A stretch of 64,000 nucleotides of DNA, from the NCBI GenBank assembly GCA_900467185.1, contig UBPA01000016.1, positions 34,574-98,573 of the forward strand. The letters run 5' to 3'. The notes under the pieces are model-generated. The model did no database searches. It was given only the letters and a program-made list of their open reading frames with translations, and was not told the origin of the DNA. Each line of letters starts with the position of its first letter. Position 1 is the stretch's first letter. The DNA is from Hyphomicrobiales bacterium. Lineage in GTDB: Bacteria > Pseudomonadota > Alphaproteobacteria > Rhizobiales > Rhizobiaceae. Below are positions 16,603 to 25,361 of this stretch, in pieces. The position numbers were made by a program, and so were the translations under genes.

Positions 16603-17640
16603 TCAGGCGGTCAGCGGCGGATCCAGCCGGGCGAAGCCGGCCTGCCTGCGATAGGGGAAATGCGGATAGGGTGCCGTCACCGTGCTCGCCGCATCCAGAA
16701 CGCGGATCTGCTCGGCGCTGAGCTGCCAGCCGATGGCGCCGAGATTGTCGAGAAGCTGTGCTTCGTTGCGGGCGCCGATGATGACGGAGGCGACGGTCGG
16801 GCTTTGCAGCAGCCAGTTGATCGCCACCTGCGGCACGGTCCTGCCCGTCTCCTTCGCCACCGCGTCCAGCGCATCGATCACGCGGTAGAGATGCTCGTCC
16901 TCGACCGGCGGCCCGAACTCCGCGGTGGCGTGCAGGCGGCTCGTCTCCGGCACCGGCCGGTCGCGGCCGATCTTGCCCGTCAGGCGACCCCAGCCGAGCG
17001 GGCTCCAGACGAGGGCCCCGAGCCCCTGATCCTTGCCGAGCGGCATGAGATCCCATTCGTAGTCGCGGCCGAGGAGGGAGTAGTAGACCTGGTTTGCGAC
17101 GTAGCGCGGCCAGCCATGTTTTTCGGCGACGGCGAGGGACTTCATGATCTGCCAGCCGGCAAAGTTGGAGATGCCGACATAGCGCAGCTTGCCCGCCCGC
17201 ACGAGCAGGTCGAGCGTGGCCAGAACCTCCTCGACCGGCGTCGACGCATCGAAGGCGTGCAGCTGGAAAATATCGATCACGTCGGTCCCGAGCCGTTGCA
17301 GAGCCGATTCCACGCTTTGGATCAGCCGGCTGCGGGATGTCCCCGCCTCGTTGGCGCCGTCTCCCATCGGCAGGCCGGCCTTGGTCGAGATCAGCACCTT
17401 GTCGCGCCGTCCCTTGATGGCCGCGCCGAGAACCGTCTCGGAGGCTCCGTTGGAGTAGACATCGGCCGTATCGAACAGCGTGACGCCGGCGTCGAGGCAG
17501 ATATCGACCATCCGGCGCGCTTCGGTCTCGCCCGCCGTGCCCCAGGCGCCGAACAGCGGGCCGGAGCCGCCGAAGGTGCCGGCGCCGAAGCTGAGGACGG
17601 GGACGTTCAGGCCGGATCGGCCGAGTGTGCGGTGGTCCAT
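16603..17640 (-). CDS. Aldo/keto reductase (YghZ/general stress type)
   Basis: 345 residues from ATG 17640 with AAGGA upstream. It begins DHRTLGRSGLNVPVLSFGAG. The active-site motif FDTADVYSNGASE supplies Asp and Tyr, and STKAG the lysine. In the usual histidine position the text reads IFQLHAFD. The ISNFAGWQIMKS and IIGARNEAQLLDNL motifs bind NADPH. This is the larger aldo/keto reductase class that includes YghZ and voltage-gated K-channel beta-like enzymes. It follows the MFS gene on the same strand by about 45 bases, so cotranscription is likely. Confidence 0.9.
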   Translation of the reverse strand: MDHRTLGRSGLNVPVLSFGAGTFGGSGPLFGAWGTAGETEARRMVDICLDAGVTLFDTADVYSNGASETVLGAAIKGRRDKVLISTKAGLPMGDGANEAGTSRSRLIQSVESALQRLGTDVIDIFQLHAFDASTPVEEVLATLDLLVRAGKLRYVGISNFAGWQIMKSLAVAEKHGWPRYVANQVYYSLLGRDYEWDLMPLGKDQGLGALVWSPLGWGRLTGKIGRDRPVPETSRLHATAEFGPPVEDEHLYRVIDALDAVAKETGRTVPQVAINWLLQSPTVASVIIGARNEAQLLDNLGAIGWQLSAEQIRVLDAASTVTAPYPHFPYRRQAGFARLDPPLTA

Positions 17641-17653
17641 GGAGGCTGTCCTT

Positions 17654-17693
17654 TCGAAGGGGGATGTCACGGGTCGAAGGGGGATGTCACGCG
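17654..17693. repeat. 20-bp direct duplication at the MFS stop codon
   Basis: TCGAAGGGGGATGTCACG occurs twice in tandem with a 20-base period (17654 and 17674). The copy nearer the MFS gene contains its stop codon, so this looks like a recent slip duplication between the two genes. Confidence 0.8.
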
Positions 17694-18871
17694 CAAGCGG
17701 GCTTCAGCGTCTTTTCGCGTCCGTCGAGCGACGCGCTGACGACTGTCAGTCCCAGCGCGCCCAGCACCATCAGTGCGCCGACCCAGGGCGTGTCCCCCAG
17801 CCCGAGCGCGGAGGCGACGGTGAGGCCGCCGATCCAGGCGCCGGCGGCGATGCCGAGGTTGAAGGCGGCGATGTTGAGCGCCGAGGCGACATCGACGGCG
17901 GCCGGGCGGTGCTGGCGCGCCAGTTCCACCACATAGAGCTGCAGGCCGGGCACGGTGGCAAAGGAGAGGAAGCCGAGCGCGGTCAGCGTGACGAGGGCGG
18001 GAATGGTGGCACTGGCCGTGAAGGTGAGGAGCAGCAGAACCAGCGACTGGGCCGCAAAGAGAAAGGCGAGCGCCTTCACCGGATGGCGATTGGCGAGCCG
18101 CCCGCCGGCCAGGTTGCCGGCCGCGATCGCCAGCCCGTAGAGCACCAGCACGAGGCTGACGGCGGAGGCGGACAGGCCGGTGATCTCTTCGAGCAGCGGC
18201 GCGAGATAGGTGAAGGTCACGAAGGTCCCGCCATAGCCGAGCGCCGTCATGCCGAAGACGAGGAGCAGGCGGCCGCTGCCGAGAACCTTCACCTGATCCA
18301 TGATCCGGGCCGGCGGGCTGGAGGGCAGATGGGCCGGCAGCAGCAGCGCGATGGCGGCAAGAGCGATGGCACCGAGGCCCGCGACGGCCACGAAGGTGGC
18401 GCGCCAGCCGAAGGTCTGTCCGATCAGCGTGCCGAGCGGCACGCCGGTGACGATCGCGACCGTCAGGCCCATGAACATCATGGCGATGGCCGAAGCCCGC
18501 CGGTTCTCCGGCACCAGCCCCGCCGCAATCGTCGCGCCGACGGAGAAGAACACGCCATGCGCAAAGGCCGAGAGGACACGGGCGACGAGGAGGAGACCGT
18601 AGCCGGGCGAGACTGCCGCCAGCCCGTTGCCGACGATGAACAGCGCCATCAGCCCGAGCAGCAGCGGTTTGCGCCCGATGCGCCCGGTCAGCGCGGTGAG
18701 GATCGGCGCGCCGAAGGTGACGCCGAGCGCATAGATCGAGACGATGAGACCGGCCATCGGCAGGGTGATGCCGAGGTCGCGGGCGACCGTCGGCAACAGG
18801 CCGACGATGACGAATTCGGTGGTTCCGATCGCGTAGGCCGCAATCGTCAGGGCAAAGAGAGCAAGGGGCAC
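17687..18871 (-). CDS. MFS transporter, drug:proton antiporter-1 (AraJ/YdhP) type
   Basis: 394 residues with about 12 hydrophobic segments. The N-terminus (ALTIAAYAIGTTEFVIVGLL) and the loop after helix 2 (LTGRIGRKPLLLG) match the DHA1 subfamily of sugar or drug efflux proteins such as AraJ and YdhP. It should sit in the inner membrane and export small solutes by proton exchange. It is divergent from a LysR-type regulator at 19022, the usual arrangement for such exporters. The 3-prime end carries a small direct duplication. Confidence 0.9.
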   Translation of the reverse strand: MPLALFALTIAAYAIGTTEFVIVGLLPTVARDLGITLPMAGLIVSIYALGVTFGAPILTALTGRIGRKPLLLGLMALFIVGNGLAAVSPGYGLLLVARVLSAFAHGVFFSVGATIAAGLVPENRRASAIAMMFMGLTVAIVTGVPLGTLIGQTFGWRATFVAVAGLGAIALAAIALLLPAHLPSSPPARIMDQVKVLGSGRLLLVFGMTALGYGGTFVTFTYLAPLLEEITGLSASAVSLVLVLYGLAIAAGNLAGGRLANRHPVKALAFLFAAQSLVLLLLTFTASATIPALVTLTALGFLSFATVPGLQLYVVELARQHRPAAVDVASALNIAAFNLGIAAGAWIGGLTVASALGLGDTPWVGALMVLGALGLTVVSASLDGREKTLKPACA

Positions 18872-18965
18872 AGGCAGCCTCCATGAGGTGGGAAAGGGGT
18901 GCGCGGCGATGGCGTTTCGGGCCCGGCCGCTGATCTGACGAAGATATAGACGCTGCCCGCTTGTG

Positions 18966-18983
18966 CGATAATCCGGCCTATCG
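18966..18983. promoter_or_regulatory. Candidate LysR-type operator
   Basis: CGATA-ATCCGGCC-TATCG is an inverted repeat with five-base arms in the divergent region, about 40 bases upstream of the LysR start and 95 from the MFS start. GATAATC also recurs at 18984. Size and position suit a LysR-type binding site. Confidence 0.4.
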
Positions 18984-19021
18984 GATAATCACCTGTGATT
19001 TGAATTCATGAGCGGTGACCC

Positions 19022-19960
19022 ATGGACAACAGAGCGGGCGAGATGGAGGTCTTCGTGGCGGCCGTGGAGGGCGGCGGCTTTTCGGCGGCCGGCCGCCGGC
19101 TCGGCCTGTCGCCGTCTGCAGTCAGCAAGCTCGTCGCGAGGCTGGAGGACCGGCTGGGAACGCGGCTTCTGGTGCGCACCACCCGCACGCTGCAGCCGAC
19201 GCCGGAGGGCGCGCTCTATCTGTCGCGCGCCCGCGCCATCCTCGCCGAAATCAACGAGACGGAGCGCCTGATCGCCAGCGGCACGCAGGCCGTGCCGCGC
19301 GGCGTCTTGCGGGTCAGCGCGCTGATGGCCTTTGCCGAGCGCTTCATCCTGCCGCTGATCGGCGAGTTCCACAGCCTCTATCCGCATGTCCTCATCGATC
19401 TGTCGCTCAGCGACGACGTGGTCGATCTCGTCGGCGATCGCACCGATATTGCCATCCGCTCCTCCGGGGCCCTCCGCGACTCCTCCCTGAAGACGCGAAA
19501 ACTGCTCGACAGCCACCGCCTGCTGGTGGCCTCGCCGGATTATCTCGCCCGCCACGGCACGCCGCAGGTGCCGGCCGATCTCGCCCGCCACGTCTGCATG
19601 GGCTTCAACATTCCGGGCATGCGGGCGGAATGGCCGTTTCTCGACCCGGCGACCGGCGAGACGATCCGGCGGCCGTTCGAGCCGGCGGTTCTCGTCAATG
19701 CCGGCTTCATCATGCGGCGGCTCTGCCTCGATGGCGTCGGCATCGGCCGCATCGGCGCCTTTCACATCCAGCCGGATGTCGATGCCGGCCGCCTCGTGCC
19801 GCTGCTGCAGGCGCACCGCCCGGCCGATCGCGAAACCATCCACGCCGTCTTCGCCAGCCACGAACACCTCGCCGCGCGCATCCGCGCCTTCATCGATTTT
19901 CTCGTCGCCCGCATCGATCCGGTCGGCGGCGTCCTGCCCGAAGATGGCCCGACCCCTTGA
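19022..19960 (+). CDS. LysR-family transcriptional regulator
   Basis: 312 residues. The N-terminal winged HTH reads FVAAVEGGGFSAAGRRLGLS and then SAVSKLVARLEDRLGTRLLV, followed by the linker helix and an effector domain with PRGVLRVSALMAFAERFI and ASPDYLARHG, all standard LysR features of the CrgA/DmlR-like branch. It is divergent from the MFS exporter and probably controls it. The ATG at 19022 follows a weak GGTGA; no better start is seen. Confidence 0.92.
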   Translation: MDNRAGEMEVFVAAVEGGGFSAAGRRLGLSPSAVSKLVARLEDRLGTRLLVRTTRTLQPTPEGALYLSRARAILAEINETERLIASGTQAVPRGVLRVSALMAFAERFILPLIGEFHSLYPHVLIDLSLSDDVVDLVGDRTDIAIRSSGALRDSSLKTRKLLDSHRLLVASPDYLARHGTPQVPADLARHVCMGFNIPGMRAEWPFLDPATGETIRRPFEPAVLVNAGFIMRRLCLDGVGIGRIGAFHIQPDVDAGRLVPLLQAHRPADRETIHAVFASHEHLAARIRAFIDFLVARIDPVGGVLPEDGPTP

Positions 19961-20109
19961 GACCCGTCTTCTGCCACCTTACGTCAGCCCGTCGTCGCCG
20001 CCGCGCACCGGTGGCGTGCGAAAAACGGCGGGTCATCGACACCGCCGGTGCCCCGCCGTCTTGACAGACGAACCGCTCCGGCCTCCGATAGGGGCAGGAG
20101 GAGCCTTCG

Positions 20110-20964
20110 ATGTCCGCAAGGAAACGTGCTTCCATGTCCAAGAGTCCCTCCGCAACATCGCCTGCATCGCCGCGTGCCGCGCCGCGCCGGATGTCGCTGA
20201 CGCCGGAGCTGGTGGCGCTCTGCTACCGGGAGGAGGAAGATCCCGGGCTGAACGCGCGGTGGACGCCGATGGAGGACGAGGATTACCGTTCGCTCGCCCT
20301 TAAGCTCGATGCGCAATCCGGCGGCGCGCCGCTCTGGGTCTTTGCCTATGGCTCGCTGATCTGGAAGCCGGAATTCTGTTCGGTCGAAAGCCGCCGCGCC
20401 ACCGCCTATGGCTGGCACCGCGCCTTCTCGCTGAAGATCGACCGCTGGCGCGGCTCGCGCGAGGCGCCGGGGCTGATGATGGCGCTGGAGCGCGGCGGCC
20501 GCTGCGACGGCGTCATCTACCGTCTGGCCGACGACGACCGCATCGCCCAGATCGAGCGCCTGCTGCGCCGCGAGCTCTCCGCCCGCGAAACCGTCTCCAC
20601 CGTCCGCTGGATGCCGGTCAGCACGCCGGAAGGCCCGGTCAAGGTGCTGGGTTTCTGGCTCGGATCGACGGGCCACGACGCCGTCTCCCGCCTGCCGCTC
20701 GAAGAGGTCGCCCGCATCCTCGCCCGCGCCTGCGGCCATGTCGGCTCCTGCGCCGAATATCTCTACAACACCGTCCTCCACCTCGAAGCCGTCGGCATCC
20801 GCGACCGCAACCTCTGGCGCCTCCAGGCTTTGGTCGCCGACGAGATCCGCAAGCTCCACGGCGATCATTCCAGGCCGCAGGCCCTGCGCGGGGAAGCGAA
20901 GGCCGCGCTGGAGGCGGCGCCCGTGGCGAAGATCGGTGGCGAAAAGGCGCGCGATTCCGCGTGA
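20110..20964 (+). CDS. chaC: ChaC-like gamma-glutamylcyclotransferase
   Basis: 284 residues from ATG 20110 with GGAGGAG eight bases upstream. Residues around 75 read LWVFAYGSLIWKPEF, the YGSL substrate-binding motif of gamma-glutamylcyclotransferases. RRATAYGWHRAFSL and the later CGHVGSCAEYLYNTV with downstream acidic residues fit the ChaC family, which cleaves glutathione to 5-oxoproline and Cys-Gly in the cytosol. The N-terminal 28 residues are Ser/Ala/Arg-rich and probably disordered. Stands alone. Confidence 0.87.
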   Translation: MSARKRASMSKSPSATSPASPRAAPRRMSLTPELVALCYREEEDPGLNARWTPMEDEDYRSLALKLDAQSGGAPLWVFAYGSLIWKPEFCSVESRRATAYGWHRAFSLKIDRWRGSREAPGLMMALERGGRCDGVIYRLADDDRIAQIERLLRRELSARETVSTVRWMPVSTPEGPVKVLGFWLGSTGHDAVSRLPLEEVARILARACGHVGSCAEYLYNTVLHLEAVGIRDRNLWRLQALVADEIRKLHGDHSRPQALRGEAKAALEAAPVAKIGGEKARDSA

Positions 20965-21118
20965 GCGGGGTGTGTCGGTGGACGCCTGCAAGGGGGAAGA
21001 CGGCCGGGATACAGCCTCTTTCTGACCCGTGTCGGCAGTCGCTGCCTGTGTCGCAACACCATCGGACTGCAGGATGATGAGCAATCTTGACCGTCACCCG
21101 CAGCGGCCACCCCACCCA

Positions 21119-21223
21119 CCGTCATCGGCGGGCTTGTGTCCCCGGGATCTGCTGCATACGCCATTGGCGTGAACCCATCTCTTGCGTCCCGGATCCTCGG
21201 GACAAGGCCCGAGGATGACGGTG
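21119..21223 (+). repeat. Intergenic palindromic repeat, family A, copy 5
   Basis: Begins CCGTCATCGGCGGGCTTGTG and ends CTCGGGACAAGGCCCGAGGA plus TGACGG, around a diverged middle (CATACGCCATTGGCGTGAAC). Only the ends are well conserved. Confidence 0.65.
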
Positions 21224-21265
21224 GGGGAGGAGCTGGATCGTCAGACAGGCGTCGGCGGTCTGCCG

Positions 21266-21385
21266 GCCGGCCGGGCAGGGCTTGCCCGTGACAACCCCGG
21301 CAGGTCCGCAAAATTCTGCAGCGTCGTGATCAGCCGGGCGCCGTGAAGCTGGGGAAGGATATGGCCCCGTCCGGCAAGGGAGCCC
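21266..21385 (-). pseudogene. Decayed 3-prime end of a duplicated CheY-like response regulator
   Basis: Aligns over about 120 bases with the 3-prime end of the intact response regulator (21726-21860), with several indels. On the minus strand it still reads RLITTLQNFADLPGL against RLITTLQGFADLPSLPGL in the intact gene. No start, receiver core or open frame remains. It lies directly downstream of the small membrane gene that separates it from the intact copy. Confidence 0.85.
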
Positions 21386-21390
21386 GCCCC

Positions 21391-21612
21391 TTATTGCTGA
21401 GGCTGAGCGTAGGAGGCGATGGCCCATCCGCGTCTGCGCAAACCAGCGCGGACCATATATATGAAATTGACGGACAGAAACGCGGCAAGGCCACGCAACG
21501 CCAGATGCAGCGTCGGATACAGCACGTTCAGCAGCAGCGACACGCCGATGCTGAAGGCGATAGCCAATGTTGCCCACAGCGCGATCGAAAGCCATATCTG
21601 ACGTGTGGACAT
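21391..21612 (-). CDS. Small two-helix membrane protein
   Basis: 73 residues from ATG 21612, supported by GGAG nine bases upstream; further ATGs at 21621 and 21627 lack spacing. The sequence has two hydrophobic helices (WLSIALWATLAIAFSIGVSL and a second around HLALRGLAAFLSVNFIYMV) separated by a short loop, then a basic tail. No known family recognised. It lies between an intact and a decayed copy of a response regulator. Confidence 0.6.
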   Translation of the reverse strand: MSTRQIWLSIALWATLAIAFSIGVSLLLNVLYPTLHLALRGLAAFLSVNFIYMVRAGLRRRGWAIASYAQPQQ

Positions 21613-21747
21613 GATGTTCATCTCCATTGCGTTCGAAAATGCCTCACGCCGTTTTGCGCGCGGCATCGGATCCGACGTTCGTCCGATCATACGGGATTGT
21701 TCGCCCATTTGGAACCGATGTCCGGCCGCCCGGGCAGGCCTTGCCCG

Positions 21748-22149
21748 TTAGAGCCCCGGCAGCGACGGCAGGTCTGCAAAACCCTGCAGCGTCGTGATCA
21801 GCCGGGTGTGGTCGTAGGGCTTGGGGAAGAAGACGGCCCGGTCCGGCAGTTGGGCCGCGGCATTGGTGACGGCACCGGAGGTGATGATGATCTCGATCGG
21901 CGGCCAGCGGTCGCGGATGGCGGCGGCGAGCTTCAGCCCGTCCATGCTGCCGGGCATGTCGATGTCGGTGAAGACGATGCGGATGTCGAGCCGCGTTTCC
22001 AGAAGATGCACGGCCTCGTCGGCACTGCTGGCCTCCACCACCGTGAAGCCGGCCTCCTCGATCAGGTCCACCGCCATCATCCGCAGCAGCGGCTCATCCT
22101 CCACCACCAGCACCACGGAGGGGGATGACGGGTCCCTGGACTGGCCCAT
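21748..22149 (-). CDS. Single-domain CheY-like response regulator
   Basis: 133 residues and only a receiver domain. Conserved acidic pair Glu17-Asp18 in VVEDEP, phosphoacceptor Asp62 in FTDIDMPGSMDG, Thr/Ser at 91-92 and Lys111 in FPKPYD are all present. The ATG at 22149 follows GGGGAGG. No output domain, so it probably works in a phosphorelay or on protein partners. No histidine kinase is adjacent. A decayed copy of its 3-prime end lies at 21266-21385. Confidence 0.9.
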   Translation of the reverse strand: MGQSRDPSSPSVVLVVEDEPLLRMMAVDLIEEAGFTVVEASSADEAVHLLETRLDIRIVFTDIDMPGSMDGLKLAAAIRDRWPPIEIIITSGAVTNAAAQLPDRAVFFPKPYDHTRLITTLQGFADLPSLPGL

Positions 22150-22382
22150 GCCTCAGCCTCCCCGACGCAGGTCCGCCACCGGTGCCGGGGCGCCGTGCGG
22201 AGACAGGGGGAAGGCGAGACATGCGGTCATGGATCAGGATGCGTTGTGGATGACATGGGCTGTTCTGTTGTGAAGCGGCCCGGCAGGGCAAGCAAGCGCT
22301 TTAATGTTCCCTCGGTCTTTTTCCCGTCCGGCTCTGTATGAGGGCATCAGCCGTCCGCGTTTCTGCATCATACAGGCGCTTC

Positions 22383-23156
22383 TCAATTGCGTATAGCCAC
22401 CAGAAACAACCTGGGGAAGCGCAGCAGCACCCGCCCGTCGGCAAGCGGCGGGTAGTCGGCGCGGATGCGTGCGAGATAGCGGGCGAGAAAGCTCTGCCGG
22501 AGATCGTCGGACAGCGGCGCGAGATACGGGCGCAGGCCCGTGCCCTTCACCCATTCGACGATCGCCTCGGGACCGTCCAGCCGGTGATAATAGATCGTAT
22601 GCCACACATCGACCCGGGCGCAGAGCGGCGACAGGAGATCGACCAGCCGGCCGGGTGCGGGAAGGCTGTTGCGGTCCGGCAGGCCATCCGTGCCATAGGC
22701 TTCGGCAAAGGCCGGGTCGGCGGCGATCGCGCGCATGGCCCGGTGCGTCGGCTCGGTCAGATTGTCCGGCATCTGCACCGCCAGCACGCCGCGGGGCGCC
22801 AGCATGCCGGCGAGGCGGACGATGCTGGCCGCCGGGTCGGGCATCCATTGCAGAACGGCATTGGCAAAGAGCAGCGCCGGCGCTTCGCTCGAGCGCCATG
22901 TGGCAAGATCGCCCTGAACGAAGGGAATGCCGGGCAGGCGCCGCCTTGCCGCAGCCAGCATGTCCGCATCGCTGTCGATGCCCGTCAGCGGCGCCCCGGC
23001 AAAGCGTGCGGCCACCAGCTCGGTCGAATTGGCCGGCCCGCAGCCGATGTCGAACAGCGGGCCTTGCGGCAGGTCGGGCACCTGCGCCAGAAGATCGCGC
23101 GCCGGCCGCGTCCGCTCGTCCTCGAATTTGACATATTGCGCCGCCGACCAGGCCAT
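22383..23156 (-). CDS. tam: Trans-aconitate 2-methyltransferase
   Basis: 257 residues. Class I SAM-dependent methyltransferase with motif I LFDIGCGPANSTELVA, LTGIDSDADMLAAARRRLPG, and LFANAVLQWMPDP. The opening WSAAQYVKFEDERTRPARDLL and the whole length match Tam, which methylates trans-aconitate, a by-product that inhibits aconitase. ATG 23156 has AAGGA at good spacing. It lies 16 bases after the phosphatase-like gene, so they are cotranscribed. Confidence 0.92.
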   Translation of the reverse strand: MAWSAAQYVKFEDERTRPARDLLAQVPDLPQGPLFDIGCGPANSTELVAARFAGAPLTGIDSDADMLAAARRRLPGIPFVQGDLATWRSSEAPALLFANAVLQWMPDPAASIVRLAGMLAPRGVLAVQMPDNLTEPTHRAMRAIAADPAFAEAYGTDGLPDRNSLPAPGRLVDLLSPLCARVDVWHTIYYHRLDGPEAIVEWVKGTGLRPYLAPLSDDLRQSFLARYLARIRADYPPLADGRVLLRFPRLFLVAIRN

Positions 23157-23172
23157 ATCTATTCCTTCGCGC

Positions 23173-23736
23173 TCACCCCTTTGCCGGCTTCCACACCTTG
23201 GCCGGAAAGCGCAGCGCCTGTTTGGCCAGCTTGCCCTTCAGCCCGAGGGCCGAATCGCAAAGGCCGACGACATGCCGGTTCGGCTTGGCGTCCGGCCGCA
23301 AGGCATGCAGCGCGGCGGCGGCGGCTTCGGAGTCCATGTAGCGCGCGAGAATGCCGAGCGTCAGCGCCGTCGAGCGGCCGATGCCGCGCAGGCAGTGAAC
23401 GAGCAGCCGCGCATCGCCCGGCAGGCCGTCGATGAAGGCGAAGGCCTGCGCGATGGCCTGCGGCCGGGCCGCGTCACGCTCTTCCGGGTCCATCGTGTCG
23501 CCGAAGATCAGCTGCAGGTGCCTGTCGTCCGGCAGGTCGATCATCGACAGGAGCTTGGTGTCCGGCGCGCGTATGGAGATGAGATGGGTCGGTGCCCAGG
23601 CCGCGCGATTGTGCCGCGCCTCCGTCTGCGAGCTGACCATCAGGGCCAGCGGCCAGCCATGGATATGGCCGGGATTGGGAAGCAGCACCGGCGAAAACAG
23701 GACGTCCTCCTCCGGCTTCTGCGCTGCGCGTGCCAT
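23173..23736 (-). CDS. Tyrosine/dual-specificity phosphatase-family protein
   Basis: 187 residues. The signature HCLRGIGRS fits the HC-x5-R phosphatase loop, with a candidate general acid in the preceding FGDTMDPEE segment. The protein is short and cytoplasmic, like predicted protein tyrosine phosphatases of rhizobia. ATG 23736 follows GAGGTGGAG. It leads a two-gene operon with tam, although no functional link is evident. Substrate unknown. Confidence 0.83.
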   Translation of the reverse strand: MARAAQKPEEDVLFSPVLLPNPGHIHGWPLALMVSSQTEARHNRAAWAPTHLISIRAPDTKLLSMIDLPDDRHLQLIFGDTMDPEERDAARPQAIAQAFAFIDGLPGDARLLVHCLRGIGRSTALTLGILARYMDSEAAAAALHALRPDAKPNRHVVGLCDSALGLKGKLAKQALRFPAKVWKPAKG

Positions 23737-24014
23737 GCTCCACCTCGTGATTCTCTGTCTGCCCCGCGCGCGAATTTATCAGCCGAAGCTTGATCGAGCA
23801 AAGTGTTCCCGTCGGAAACAGGGCAACGACAGGCGGGGTAGCACCCTTCTCCAGTATCCCGCACGTAATGCGCAACGCGCGGCCTCACGTCCGTCAGGTC
23901 GAAAAACGCCTTTCAAACCAAGGGCCTGGGCAGGCCCGATCCCGGGTCGGGCCCGGGATGACGCGGGAGAGACGGGACTGTCTTGCTCCCCGTTCGGGGT
24001 GAACGGGATATCCG

Positions 24015-25055
24015 TCAGAACGTCGTGATGACGCTGATGCCGAGGTCGGTGGCGGTGTCCATGGTGGTCAGCGCGGGCACGGCCTCGTCCAGCGACAGAT
24101 GCCGGCCGATCAGCTTCTGGGGGCTGAGCTTGCCCGATGCCACCAGCGCCAGCATCGCCTCGTAGCGCCAGGCCTGCATGCCGTGGCTGCCATAGATCTC
24201 CAGTTCGTGGCCGATGACCTGCGCCATGGGGATCTGCGGTGCGGCATGGTCGCCGAGCATCAGCCCCACCTGCACATGGCGGCCGCGCCGGCGCAGGTTG
24301 CGGATGGAGTTGAAGCAGGTGACGGGCGAACCGAGCGCGTCGATCGAGAGATGCGCGCCGCCGCCGGTGATCTCGCGCACGGCCTCGGCGACGTCGCCCG
24401 TCTGCGTGGCGTTGATGGTCTGGACCGCGCCGATCTCGCGGGCGAAGGAGAGCTTGGTATCGGCAATGTCGATCGCGATCACGTTCGCGCCCATGGCGGA
24501 GGCGATCATGACGGCCGACAGCCCGACGCCGCCCGCGCCATGCACGGCCACCCACTCGCCGCCGCGCACCCGGCCCTGATCGACGATCGCCCGGAAAGCC
24601 GTGGCAAAGCGGCAGCCGAGGCTCGCCGCCGTCGCCGCATCGATCGTATCGGGCAGGAGCACGAGGTTCTCGTCGGCAAAGTCGATCGCGACATATTCGG
24701 CAAACGAGCCCCAATGGGTGAAGCCCGGCTGGAACTGGTTGGGGCAGACCTGCTGGTTGCCTGAATGGCACTCCGAGCAGCGGCCGCAGCCGGAAACGAA
24801 CGGCACCGTCACGCGGTCGCCCGTCTTGTAGCGCATCACGCCGCGGCCCGTGGCCACCACCGTTCCCGCAAGCTCGTGGCCGGGCACGTGCGGCAGGCGG
24901 ATGTCGGCGTCGTGGCCCATCCAGCCGTGCCAGTCGCTCCGGCAGAGCCCGGTCGCCTCCACCTTCACCACCACGCCACCATCGGTCGGTGTCGCGTCGG
25001 GCACGTCGCGGATCTCCGGCGTCTTGCCGAACGTGTCGAAATACATGGCGCGCAT
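24015..25055 (-). CDS. Zinc-dependent alcohol dehydrogenase family protein
   Basis: 346 residues from ATG 25055 with GGAG six bases upstream. The catalytic zinc site Cys-x-x-Ser-Asp appears in [10 protein letters not shown], with PGHELAGTV holding His and Glu. The structural zinc site [15 protein letters not shown] has four cysteines. [15 protein letters not shown] is the NAD-binding Rossmann loop. Medium-chain dehydrogenase acting on a primary or secondary alcohol; substrate not determinable. Divergent from the aminotransferase at 25362. Confidence 0.9.
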   Translation of the reverse strand: MRAMYFDTFGKTPEIRDVPDATPTDGGVVVKVEATGLCRSDWHGWMGHDADIRLPHVPGHELAGTVVATGRGVMRYKTGDRVTVPFVSGCGRCSECHSGNQQVCPNQFQPGFTHWGSFAEYVAIDFADENLVLLPDTIDAATAASLGCRFATAFRAIVDQGRVRGGEWVAVHGAGGVGLSAVMIASAMGANVIAIDIADTKLSFAREIGAVQTINATQTGDVAEAVREITGGGAHLSIDALGSPVTCFNSIRNLRRRGRHVQVGLMLGDHAAPQIPMAQVIGHELEIYGSHGMQAWRYEAMLALVASGKLSPQKLIGRHLSLDEAVPALTTMDTATDLGISVITTF

Positions 25056-25361
25056 GGTGGTCTCCGCGTGGTTTGGATCGGCGTTCCGGCGTCCCTGGGA
25101 CAATTCCCGCAACAGAGCGAAGCGGTTTTGCCTCCCGCGTCGCCTGGAACAAGGAGGAGGTAGAGCGTTTGTGCGATTCAACGCGCTCTAGCGCAAACAG
25201 CATAGGCCGGAAAAGCCCCGACGTCCGGTCGATCAGAAGTTTTGATCGATCCATTCACCCCTGTTCTCCGTTTTCAGGCTATGCGACAAGCCGGATCGAT
25301 CCTGTGCGCGCCGACCGACAGATCCGGCGCGCCATCCGAGAACGAGAACGAGGAAAGCATC
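25056..25361. other. Divergent intergenic region, ADH and aminotransferase
   Basis: About 300 bases with no gene, serving as the divergent promoter region for the alcohol dehydrogenase and the class IV aminotransferase. No clear operator or repeat seen. Confidence 0.4.

Larger units (their letters stand above)
20965..21390. other. Gene-free stretch with repeat and decayed response-regulator end
   Basis: No intact gene. Holds family A repeat copy 5 (21119-21223) and the remnant of a duplicated response-regulator gene (21266-21385). Confidence 0.5.
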
